Of a stretch of DNA of 9,223 bases, positions 1 through 6,006 are shown piece after piece. Position 1 is the first letter of the stretch, and each line of letters begins with the position of its first letter. A model generated the notes under the pieces. The model did no database searches. It saw nothing but the letters and a program-made list of their open reading frames with translations, and was not told the DNA's origin. A program made the position numbers and the translations under genes. The stretch comes from an uncultured Eubacteriales bacterium (GTDB lineage: Bacteria; Bacillota; Clostridia; Lachnospirales; Lachnospiraceae): positions 1 through 9,223 of the forward strand of contig CACZSO010000246.1 in NCBI GenBank assembly GCA_902783795.1. Reading direction: 5' to 3'.

Positions 1-1
1 G

Positions 2-46
2 CCTCATCCGGCCCTTCGGGCCACCTTCCCCAGAGGGGAAGGCTTT
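2..46. repeat. Two-hairpin palindromic repeat, copy A
   Basis: The + strand reads CCTCATCCG (2-10), then a hairpin GGCCC/GGGCC with a TTC loop (10-22), then an 8-bp hairpin CCTTCCCC (24-31), loop AGA, GGGGAAGG (35-42), then CTTTTT (43-48). The same framework recurs at 5534-5581 in the same orientation. It lies 16 bases past the mreB stop and may extend beyond the left edge. In the mreB direction no U-run follows the hairpins inside the window. On the + strand the second hairpin is followed by five Ts, so it looks like an intrinsic terminator for transcripts entering from the left. It could be a REP-like or MITE-like dispersed element; no encoded protein is visible. Confidence 0.8.
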
Positions 47-62
47 TTATCTAAGGGTGGGG

Positions 63-1070
63 TTAGTCGGTGTAGCCGTTTTCGTTGATGAATTCGATGT
101 ATTTGCCGGTGCCGATGGCTACGCAGTTCATGGGGTCTTCTGCGATCATCGTGGAAATAGAAGTACGCTCCTCAATAAGCTTCTCCATGCCGTACAGCAA
201 GGAGCCGCCGCCGGTCATGACGATGCCTCTGTCTGCAATATCTGCAGCCAGTTCCGGCGGTGTCTTTTCCAGCACCGAATGTACCATATCAACGATCTTA
301 TTCGCGGATTCCTGCAGCGCCTCCAAGGTCTCATCAGAGGTGATGGTCACGGTCTTCGGAAGGCCTGTCACCAGGTTCCGGCCTCTGACATCCAGTGTCA
401 TCTCTTCTTCCCTGGGATAGCAGGTACCGATCTTGATCTTGATCTCTTCTGCTGTCCGCTCGCCGATCAGCAGATTATGCTTCCGCCTCATATACCGGAC
501 GATAGCATCGTCAAAGTCATCTCCGGCCACTTTCAGGGAATCAGAGACCACCGTGCCGCCTAAAGAGATCACTGCCACATCCGTGGTACCGCCGCCGATA
601 TCCACGATCATATTACCGGCCGGTTTCGAAATATCGATCCCGGCGCCGATGGCTGCTGCCACCGGTTCTTCTATAATAAAGACCTCCCGGGCGCCGGCAT
701 TGATGGTGGCGTCTTCTACAGCCTTTCTTTCAACTTCTGTGATATGGGAAGGTACGCACACACAGATCCTGGGCCGGCGGAAGGTCCGCTTTCCCAGGGC
801 TTTCTGTATGAAGTACCGGATCATTTTCTCTGTAATGGTGTAATCTGAGATCACGCCCTGCCTAAGGGGCCGAACGGCCTTGATATTACCCGGTGTCCTG
901 CCGATCATCAGCCGCGCCTCTTCACCGATGGCCCGGATCTCGTTCGTATTACTGTCATAAGCTACTACGGAGGGCTCTTTTAAAACTACGCCCTTCCCGT
1001 TAATATATACTAAAATGCTGGCTGTTCCTAAGTCAATGCCTATATCAGCCCCGCCGCCAAATACACCCAT
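63..1070 (-). CDS. mreB: Rod shape-determining protein MreB (MreB/Mbl family)
   Basis: Bacterial actin homologue that polymerises with ATP under the cytoplasmic membrane and guides the lateral cell-wall synthesis machinery, so the organism is probably rod-shaped or elongated. The 335 residues match the usual family length. The actin-fold ATP-binding motifs are in order: phosphate-1 DIGIDLGTA (9-17), phosphate-2 MIVDIGGGTTDVAV (154-167) and adenosine motif IVMTGGGSLL (283-292); the family block LLIGERTAEEIKIKIG is at 200-215. The ATG start has GAAAGG seven bases upstream. There is no N-terminal amphipathic extension, as is usual in Gram-positive members. mreC and mreD are not adjacent: ispD lies upstream across 150 bp that carry a promoter, and the repeat at 2-46 lies downstream. 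The gene is therefore probably transcribed separately. Whether it matches B. subtilis MreB, Mbl or MreBH best cannot be settled here; the family is certain. Confidence 0.96.
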   Translation of the reverse strand: MGVFGGGADIGIDLGTASILVYINGKGVVLKEPSVVAYDSNTNEIRAIGEEARLMIGRTPGNIKAVRPLRQGVISDYTITEKMIRYFIQKALGKRTFRRPRICVCVPSHITEVERKAVEDATINAGAREVFIIEEPVAAAIGAGIDISKPAGNMIVDIGGGTTDVAVISLGGTVVSDSLKVAGDDFDDAIVRYMRRKHNLLIGERTAEEIKIKIGTCYPREEEMTLDVRGRNLVTGLPKTVTITSDETLEALQESANKIVDMVHSVLEKTPPELAADIADRGIVMTGGGSLLYGMEKLIEERTSISTMIAEDPMNCVAIGTGKYIEFINENGYTD

Positions 1071-1107
1071 GGTCGTACCTTTCTAATCTATCAATGATGA
1101 AGGGCAC

Positions 1108-1134
1108 GGACCGGAGATCCTTCCCCGTCTGTCC
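1108..1134 (-). other. Hairpin in the mreB 5' leader
   Basis: Read on the minus strand, GGAC (1134-1131) pairs with GTCC (1111-1108). After a three-base AGA bulge, CGGGGA (1127-1122) pairs with TCTCCG (1117-1112), with one G-U pair, closing a loop AGGA. It would sit in the middle of the roughly 82-base leader made by the promoter at 1159-1187. No U-run follows, so it is not a terminator; mRNA stabilisation or a regulatory role is speculative. Confidence 0.4.
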
Positions 1135-1158
1135 CTGTTATTTTTTCTGGTCCTGTTC

Positions 1159-1187
1159 AGCATAAAACACTTGTGTTCTTTTGTCAA
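1159..1187 (-). promoter_or_regulatory. Putative sigma-A promoter of mreB
   Basis: On the minus strand the -35 box is TTGACA (1187-1182, six of six consensus bases), followed by a 17-base spacer and the -10 box TATGCT (1164-1159, four of six). It lies in the 150-bp gap between ispD and mreB, and transcription would begin near 1152, giving a leader of about 82 bases before the mreB ATG. This is the best promoter match I found in the window. The assignment rests on sequence match, spacing and position only. Confidence 0.7.
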
Positions 1188-1220
1188 TTCCAAATCCGCA
1201 TTTCCGGAAGTAAATTTCCG

Positions 1221-1904
1221 TCAGAGCCATTTCAGGTCTTCTGCCGTAGTGATCTTCACGTTCCCGTAGGAACCGGCTGTGAGCATCACTTCATGATCCG
1301 TAAAACGCTCCACCACCGAAGCATCATCTGTTACAGTGAGGGACGGATCCTTTTCCCTGGCTTCAAAGAAACGCCGGTAGGCTTCTTTGATCAGGGACAA
1401 TGAAAAGGCCTGGGGCGTCTGTACAGCGTACAGAGTCCGCCGGTCCGGCGTATCCAGCACCCTCCCCTTCTCATCAGCCACTTTCACTGTGTCCTTTAAA
1501 GGCACCGCCGCTACGGCTGTCCCTTGTGATTCCGCCATCCGGCGGGCCTCTGCGATCACATCGGCGGTTATGAAAGCCCGGGCAGCGTCATGGATCATGA
1601 CCGTATCAAAGCCGCCCATTTTTTCCACATAAAGAATCCCCTGATAAGAGGAATCATAGCGTTCTTCGCCGCCGGAGATCACCGGCACAAGACCGTCAAG
1701 ACCGGCTTCTTCTAACATCTGTTTCGTGTCTCCGACCGCATCTTCATTAGTGACGACTACCGTAAGGTCCACCTCGTTAAGATAGGCTTCCACACTGTAT
1801 ATAAACAGGGGCTTACCCTTAACGATCATAAACTGTTTAGGCACTGCCTGCTGCATGCGCAGCGATTTCCCTGCGGCCAGGATCAGTGCAGCTGTCTTTC
1901 CCAT
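1221..1904 (-). CDS. ispD: 2-C-methyl-D-erythritol 4-phosphate cytidylyltransferase IspD
   Basis: Cytosolic enzyme of the non-mevalonate (MEP) isoprenoid pathway: it joins CTP and 2-C-methyl-D-erythritol 4-phosphate to give CDP-methylerythritol and pyrophosphate. The 227 residues are the normal single-domain length, so this is not an IspDF fusion. Visible motifs are the nucleotide-binding LAAGKSLRM (9-17) with R16, PKQF (22-25) with K23, GGEER (78-82), HDAAR (105-109), PLKDTVK (135-141), QTPQAF (162-167), TDDA (192-195) and VKITTAEDL (216-224) with K217. These match the catalytic positions known from E. coli IspD. Small departures are HDAARAF where HDAARP is usual, and EERYDSS where ERxDSV is usual. 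The ATG has GGGAGG about five bases upstream and lies 12 bases after the stop of the membrane-protein gene, so it is the last member of the long operon. Confidence 0.95.
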   Translation of the reverse strand: MGKTAALILAAGKSLRMQQAVPKQFMIVKGKPLFIYSVEAYLNEVDLTVVVTNEDAVGDTKQMLEEAGLDGLVPVISGGEERYDSSYQGILYVEKMGGFDTVMIHDAARAFITADVIAEARRMAESQGTAVAAVPLKDTVKVADEKGRVLDTPDRRTLYAVQTPQAFSLSLIKEAYRRFFEAREKDPSLTVTDDASVVERFTDHEVMLTAGSYGNVKITTAEDLKWL

Positions 1905-1916
1905 GCGAGCCTCCCG

Positions 1917-2399
1917 TTAAAAGAACAGTCCTTTAAAGATCACGCTCCCCACACCCATGATGATGCCGGCCAAAACCACACCGGCCACCACGGCCAGTAC
2001 GCTTTTCTTAAAGCCCATGTCCAGGATGGATGCCGCCAATGTCCCTGTCCAGGCTCCGGTGCCAGGCAGGGGGATCCCCACGAAGAGGAAAAGCGCCCAG
2101 AACAGGCCTTTGCCCGCTTTTTTCATCAGTTTCTCGCCGCCCTTGTGGCCCCGTTCCAGACAGAAGGTGCAGAAACGGCCAAAGACGCCTTTCTTTTCCT
2201 TCCCCCATTCCAGGACTTTCCGCGCAAAGAAATAAATAAACGGCACCGGGATCATATTGGCAGCCACGCATAGCGCCAGCGCCCCCACAAACTTCCAGCC
2301 GGTATCAAAGCCCATGCTGACGGCAATAGGCATGGCACCCCTTAATTCGATGAGCGGCACCATGGAAACCAAGATCAAGGTCAATATCTTTTTAAACAT
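1917..2399 (-). CDS. Small multidrug export (Sm_multidrug_ex, COG2426-like) membrane protein
   Basis: Integral membrane protein of 160 residues that resembles the 'putative small multidrug export' family (PF06695/COG2426); the family name is historical and the true function is not established. Hydrophobic segments lie at about 5-28, 34-59, 98-122 and 131-157, separated by a basic loop (60-97) rich in K, R and G. The family motifs ELRGAMP (18-24) and GIPLPGTGAWTG (108-119) are clear; each interrupts a hydrophobic stretch with charged or Pro/Gly residues, which may indicate re-entrant loops (inference). There is no cleavable signal peptide. Its ATG overlaps the tsaD stop by one base (TGATG), with GGGAG seven bases upstream inside tsaD, so it is translationally coupled to tsaD. 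ispD follows after 12 bases. Transport of drugs should not be assumed. Confidence 0.85.
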   Translation of the reverse strand: MFKKILTLILVSMVPLIELRGAMPIAVSMGFDTGWKFVGALALCVAANMIPVPFIYFFARKVLEWGKEKKGVFGRFCTFCLERGHKGGEKLMKKAGKGLFWALFLFVGIPLPGTGAWTGTLAASILDMGFKKSVLAVVAGVVLAGIIMGVGSVIFKGLFF

Positions 2400-3418
2400 C
2401 AGCGTTCTCCCAGCTTAAGATTCGGCACGGCGTTCAGATCCAGCCCGGCCCTGGCTCCCTTCAGGAACTCATAATATCCCGCGCAGCCGATCATAGCCGC
2501 ATTATCCGTACAGAGGATGGGGGATGGCACATAAAAGTCCACACCCGCTTTCCTGCAGGCATTTTCCAGAGAAGCTCTCAGCGCGGAATTTGAAGCAACG
2601 CCTCCCGCTGCCGCAAACTTTTTATAACCTCTTTCTTTCACAAAAGCCATGCTGTGTTCTGTCAATACATCGACTACAGCCTTCTGGAAAGAAGCAGCCA
2701 GGTCTGCATCGTTCACCGTTTCCCCGGCCATCTTTGCGTGATTTAGGTAATTCAGCACAGCGGACTTCAGACCGCTGAAACTGAAATCATAAGGCGCATC
2801 ATTCACTTTGGCCTTCGGGAAAGGAATGGCTTCGGGATTCCCTTCCTTCGCCTTCTTATCGATCTTCGGACCGCCGGGATAGCCCAGGCCAATGGCCCTG
2901 GCCACCTTGTCAAAAGCCTCGCCGGCAGCATCGTCCCGGGTATGGCCTATGATATTGAAATGACCATAGTCCAGTACTTCTATGAGATGCGTGTGCCCGC
3001 CGGAAACTACCAGACAGGCAAAAGGCGGCTCCAGGTCTGGATGTTCGATAAAGTTAGCCGCTACATGGCCTTCTATGTGATGGACCCCTATCAGGGGCTT
3101 ATCTAAAGCAAAAGCCATGGCCTTGGCTGCATTCACCCCCACTAACAGGGCTCCCACCAGCCCCGGACCGTAAGTCACGGCGATGGCGTCCAGTTCTTCT
3201 TTCTTTACCTGTGCTTCTTTTAAGGCTTCATGGATCACCGGGATGATCTTTTCCACATGTTTCCGGGAAGCGATCTCCGGCACCACGCCGCCATATAAGG
3301 TATGCAGCGCGATCTGGGAAGAAATCACATTAGATAAGACTCCGCGCCCGTTTTTCACAACAGCCGCTGCCGTCTCATCGCAGGATGATTCAATTGCAAG
3401 TATCAGCTTATCTTCCAT
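2399..3418 (-). CDS. tsaD: tRNA N6-adenosine threonylcarbamoyltransferase TsaD
   Basis: Catalytic subunit that transfers the threonylcarbamoyl group from threonylcarbamoyl-AMP to A37 of ANN-reading tRNAs (t6A); it works in the cytosol with TsaB and TsaE. The 339 residues are the usual length for the Kae1/TsaD/YgjD family. The ASKHA fold is evident from IESSCDETAAAV (9-20), GPGLVGALLVG (84-94), the metal-binding HHIEGH (H114, H118), SGGHTHL (139-145), FDFSFSG-like YDFSFSGLKSAV (210-221), AAGGVASNSALR (270-281) and CTDNAAMIG (303-311) with the third metal ligand D305. The ATG overlaps the upstream RNase Z stop by one base (TGATG) and has only a weak GAAG upstream, so translation probably depends on coupling. 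The older annotation 'O-sialoglycoprotein endopeptidase' for this family is wrong. Confidence 0.97.
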   Translation of the reverse strand: MEDKLILAIESSCDETAAAVVKNGRGVLSNVISSQIALHTLYGGVVPEIASRKHVEKIIPVIHEALKEAQVKKEELDAIAVTYGPGLVGALLVGVNAAKAMAFALDKPLIGVHHIEGHVAANFIEHPDLEPPFACLVVSGGHTHLIEVLDYGHFNIIGHTRDDAAGEAFDKVARAIGLGYPGGPKIDKKAKEGNPEAIPFPKAKVNDAPYDFSFSGLKSAVLNYLNHAKMAGETVNDADLAASFQKAVVDVLTEHSMAFVKERGYKKFAAAGGVASNSALRASLENACRKAGVDFYVPSPILCTDNAAMIGCAGYYEFLKGARAGLDLNAVPNLKLGER

Positions 3419-4326
3419 CAGTCTTCAAAGTTCAATTCCGTACACATTCCGTCTCTGGGGACGGTAAGTGCAGGAAAGATCTCCTTCAGTTCCTTTTCAT
3501 AATTTTCCGGATGCATGACCGCCGGCGAATAATGGGTGAGCCACAGTTCTTTCGCTTCAGCCTCCTTCGCGATCTGGGCGGCTTCCTGCATCATCATATG
3601 TTTGTGTTCTTTTACCCGGGGCAGCTTTTCCATATCCCCGTACATACCTTCCAGGATCAGAAGGTCCGCATCTTTCGCATTTTCCGTGATCGCCGGAGTG
3701 GGCCGCGTATCTGTCACATAAGCCAGCTTCAGCCCCTTGCGCTCCGGTCCCATGACCATATCCGGCGTGTAGAGCACATCGTCCTCCTGGACCTCAGCGC
3801 CATGCTGCAGCCGGTTCCAGAATTTTAAAGGCACCTGGTTCGCTTTCGCCTTTTCCGGATCAAAAAGGCCCAGCCGTTTTACACTGACAGTATAGCCGAA
3901 ACAGGGCACATTATGATTCACACGGAAGGCATGGATCACATAACCCTTCACTTCAAAGTCCGCGGTATTCTCCGAGTATTCCCGAAAATCCAGTTCAAAA
4001 GGAAGCTCCGGCGCAATGACCCGCAAGGCATTCACGACACGCGCAAGACCCTTAGGGCCGATCAGGGTCAGCGGCTCTTTCCGTTCCGCATTTCCCATGG
4101 ATAAAAGCAGGCCCGGCAGCCCTGATATGTGATCGCCGTGATAATGGGTAAAACAGATGATATCGATGGGATTCGGGGAGAGCCCGGCCTTCCTCAGCGC
4201 CATCTGCGTTCCTTCGCCGCAGTCGATCAAAAGCGACGAACCATTATACCTAAGATGCAGGGAGGTAAGATAGCGGTAGGGAAGCGGCATCATGCCGCCC
4301 GTTCCCAATAGACAGACATCGATCAT
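3418..4326 (-). CDS. rnz: Ribonuclease Z (tRNA 3' endonuclease, MBL fold)
   Basis: Metallo-beta-lactamase-fold nuclease of the RNase Z/ElaC group, expected to cut pre-tRNAs after the discriminator base to make the 3' end. The 302 residues are normal for the short bacterial form. The zinc ligands line up with the B. subtilis enzyme: THYHGDH (60-66, giving H61, H63, D65, H66), H138 in VNHNV, D206 in VTDTR, H243 and H265 in LTHYS. N-terminal LLGTGGMMPLPYR (6-18) and the substrate-arm region at 145-190 also fit. The helper motif HST at the active site reads HMM (243-245) here. The ATG has AAAGGTG (4331-4337) overlapping the rimI stop, nine bases separate the genes, and the stop overlaps tsaD, so it is embedded in the t6A operon. 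A related MBL hydrolase with another substrate is a less likely alternative. Confidence 0.88.
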   Translation of the reverse strand: MIDVCLLGTGGMMPLPYRYLTSLHLRYNGSSLLIDCGEGTQMALRKAGLSPNPIDIICFTHYHGDHISGLPGLLLSMGNAERKEPLTLIGPKGLARVVNALRVIAPELPFELDFREYSENTADFEVKGYVIHAFRVNHNVPCFGYTVSVKRLGLFDPEKAKANQVPLKFWNRLQHGAEVQEDDVLYTPDMVMGPERKGLKLAYVTDTRPTPAITENAKDADLLILEGMYGDMEKLPRVKEHKHMMMQEAAQIAKEAEAKELWLTHYSPAVMHPENYEKELKEIFPALTVPRDGMCTELNFED

Positions 4327-4335
4327 AAAACACCT

Positions 4336-4770
4336 TTACAGTTTCAAAGCATACAGAAGCGCATCCTCGCGGGGCGCTTCATAATAATCCTTCCGGCGTC
4401 CCACCGGTACAAAGCCTTCACTCTCATAAAGGCAGACAGCAGGCGTATTCGAGACCCGGACTTCCAGAAACATAACACTCATTTCCTGCTCCATGGCCCG
4501 GGTCTTTAAAGCTCTGAGCAGCTCTCTTCCCAGCCCCCGCCTCCGATGTTCTCTGGATACGGCAATGTTTTCTATGTCCGCTTCGTCCACGATAAGACTC
4601 ATGCCCGCAAAGCCCAGGATCTGCCCCTCTTCTTCTGCAACGATATAGTAACGGTAAGAAGTCTCCAGCACTTCCTGAAAGCTTTCATAAGACCAGGCCA
4701 TGGTAAAGGAGGCCTGTTCTATCTGGTGTACATCCTTTAAGTCTTCTTCTTTCATGGGCCGGATGATCAC
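4336..4770 (-). CDS. rimI: Ribosomal protein bS18-alanine N-acetyltransferase RimI
   Basis: GNAT-fold acetyltransferase of 144 residues, expected to acetylate the N-terminal alanine of ribosomal protein S18 with acetyl-CoA. The acetyl-CoA motif RRRGLG is at 76-81, the core strand block ADIENIAV at 64-71, and LEVRVSN at 102-108 with E103 and then Y115 in LYESEGF; these equal the catalytic Glu103 and Tyr115 of E. coli RimI. The start codon is GTG, chosen because it overlaps the tsaB stop in a GTGA junction and has AAGGAGA six bases upstream; the next ATG, at codon 6, has no such site. It lies between tsaB and the RNase Z gene, a placement typical of rimI beside tsa genes. Some relatives acetylate other proteins, so the S18 substrate is inferred from family. 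Confidence 0.92.
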   Translation of the reverse strand: MIIRPMKEEDLKDVHQIEQASFTMAWSYESFQEVLETSYRYYIVAEEEGQILGFAGMSLIVDEADIENIAVSREHRRRGLGRELLRALKTRAMEQEMSVMFLEVRVSNTPAVCLYESEGFVPVGRRKDYYEAPREDALLYALKL

Positions 4771-5501
4771 GTCATTTCTCCTTCGGTGGAAAGGCCCATG
4801 GCCTCCCGTTCCCGTTCTGCCTGGGATTTCCGTAAATACACCGGCAGGAAGGTCTCCGCACGCTCATAAATCCCTTGGGCGTACAACTGGAACGCCAATG
4901 CGCCTACGGAAGAAGCCCGCTGAAAACGCTGAGACACCGGCGCCATCATAAGACCTTCCGGCATCAGTGCAGTCAGTTTATCTTTCAGGGTGGTGATCCC
5001 ATCTCCTAAGAACAGGATCTGTTTTCCTGTCTCCTTAGACAGTTTCTTCGTCTCTTCCACCGCCAAGCCCAGGTCTTCTGCAAAGGAGCTTTTCCGGACT
5101 AAAAAGCGGTCCCCCTCAAACTCATAGATACCGGCATACACCTGGTTTCTCCTGGCATCCATAAAGGGCATCAGAAGAAAAGAGGAGCCAAAACAGCCGT
5201 AAGCCATGGCATCCAGAGTAGGCACGGGGATCACAGGAATATCCAGAGCATAGGCCAGCCCCTTCGCCGTGGCCGCGCCGATCCTGAGGCCTGTGAAAGA
5301 ACCGGGACCGGAGGATACGGCAATGGCCGACAGCTCTTCCGGCTTCGTACCGGCCATCTCCATCACCTCATGGATCATGGGGAGAAGGGTTTCAGAATGT
5401 GTTTTTTTGTAATTCGATGTGCACTCCGCCAGGAGTACATCATCCTCGATAAGCGCCGCAGAAGCTGCTAAAGAAGCGCTTTCTATGGATAAGATCTTCA
5501 T
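4767..5501 (-). CDS. tsaB: t6A biosynthesis protein TsaB
   Basis: Non-catalytic partner of TsaD in the t6A complex; it is a shortened paralogue of TsaD that dimerises with it and helps recruit TsaE. The 244 residues are in the usual range. Visible family blocks are ILSIESASLAASAAL (3-17), KKTHSETLLPMI (32-43), the hallmark SSGPGSFTGLRIG (63-75), MDARRNQVYAG (114-124), GDGI (166-169) and PVYLRKSQAERE (220-231). The TsaD metal ligands are absent, as expected for TsaB. The ATG has only a weak upstream AAGTGA, because the 64-bp gap to tsaE is occupied mainly by the repeat at 5534-5581. The 3' end overlaps rimI by four bases. Pairing with tsaE just upstream supports the assignment. Confidence 0.95.
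   Translation of the reverse strand: MKILSIESASLAASAALIEDDVLLAECTSNYKKTHSETLLPMIHEVMEMAGTKPEELSAIAVSSGPGSFTGLRIGAATAKGLAYALDIPVIPVPTLDAMAYGCFGSSFLLMPFMDARRNQVYAGIYEFEGDRFLVRKSSFAEDLGLAVEETKKLSKETGKQILFLGDGITTLKDKLTALMPEGLMMAPVSQRFQRASSVGALAFQLYAQGIYERAETFLPVYLRKSQAEREREAMGLSTEGEMT
4777..4783 (-). promoter_or_regulatory. Ribosome-binding site that sets the GTG start of rimI
   Basis: AAGGAGA on the minus strand lies inside the last codons of tsaB, six bases before the GTG of rimI. It decides the start in favour of the GTG, which shares bases with the tsaB TGA, over the unsupported ATG five codons later. Confidence 0.8.
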
Positions 5502-5533
5502 AGGTATGTTTCACTTTATAGTTTTTTAGGACA

Positions 5534-5581
5534 CCTCATCCGTCTGCTATGCAGACACCTTCCCCTCAAGGGGAAGGCTTT
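5534..5581. repeat. Two-hairpin palindromic repeat, copy B
   Basis: This copy shares CCTCATCCG (5534-5542), ACCTTCCCC (5557-5565) and GGGGAAGGCTTT (5570-5581) with the copy at 2-46, in the same order and orientation. The first hairpin is GTCTGC (5542-5547), loop TAT, GCAGAC (5551-5556): its sequence differs from copy A but it pairs fully. The second hairpin has an 8-bp stem with loop TCAA. The element overlaps the 3' end of tsaE and fills most of the tsaE-tsaB gap. On the transcript it gives two consecutive hairpins with no U-run after them, so it is more likely an mRNA-stability or attenuating element than a terminator. Confidence 0.85.
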
Positions 5582-6000
5582 AGGGTGATCCGGCGGTAGT
5601 CATCCCCTTTTTCCGGATCTTTTTCAATGGTCAGGATAATGGCCGTTTCCGGGATGAGTTCCTGGATCAGGGAGGCCCATTCGATAAGGGTCACACCGTT
5701 TCCGAAGAAATAATCCTCATAACCCAGCTCATCCATCTCATCCACATCCCCGATCCGGTAGACATCAAAATGATACAAAGGAAGACGGCCGGTCTCGTAT
5801 TCACGGATAATGGTAAAGGTAGGGGAGACCACATCGTCCTGCACCCCCAGGCCCTCGGCAAAGCCCTTGGTAAAAACGGTCTTTCCTGTGCCCAGGTCCC
5901 CGTCAAGGCAGAGAATTTCTCCCGGAGAGGCCTCCATCCCCATGCATTTTCCCAGGGCAAAGGTCTCCTCGGGAGAGAAGGTTTCTATTATCTTTATCAT
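5566..6000 (-). CDS. tsaE: t6A biosynthesis ATPase TsaE
   Basis: P-loop ATPase of the t6A machinery that binds the TsaB-TsaD dimer and is needed for repeated turnover. The 144 residues are normal. Motifs are the Walker A GDLGTGKT (34-41), the switch-like SPTFTIIREYE (59-69), HFDVYR (77-82) with D79, and IEWA (106-109) with E107 and W108, equivalent to the conserved D80, E108 and W109 of the E. coli protein. The ATG lies six bases after the prfB stop, and those six bases are all T, so there is no clear Shine-Dalgarno site; coupling to prfB termination is likely. The last codons (KPSP) and the TGA stop lie inside the repeat at 5534-5581, so the natural C-terminus seems to have been replaced or capped by repeat sequence. 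Confidence 0.95.
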   Translation of the reverse strand: MIKIIETFSPEETFALGKCMGMEASPGEILCLDGDLGTGKTVFTKGFAEGLGVQDDVVSPTFTIIREYETGRLPLYHFDVYRIGDVDEMDELGYEDYFFGNGVTLIEWASLIQELIPETAIILTIEKDPEKGDDYRRITLKPSP

Positions 6001-6006
6001 AAAAAA

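Noticed and set aside
57..563. Long + strand open frame opposite mreB, and similar + strand frames throughout
   Set aside because: They lie antisense to clear conserved genes, have low-complexity or unfamiliar translations, and lack ribosome-binding sites. They are shadows of the real minus-strand genes.
1117..1130. CCTTCCCCGTCTG in the mreB leader as a third, degenerate copy of the palindromic repeat
   Set aside because: Only the eight-base arm matches and the partner GGGGAAGG and flanking blocks are missing, so the match is likely chance.
1195..1220. Hairpin CGGAA/TTCCG after ispD as a terminator
   Set aside because: The stem is only five base pairs and no T-run follows, so termination there is not supported.
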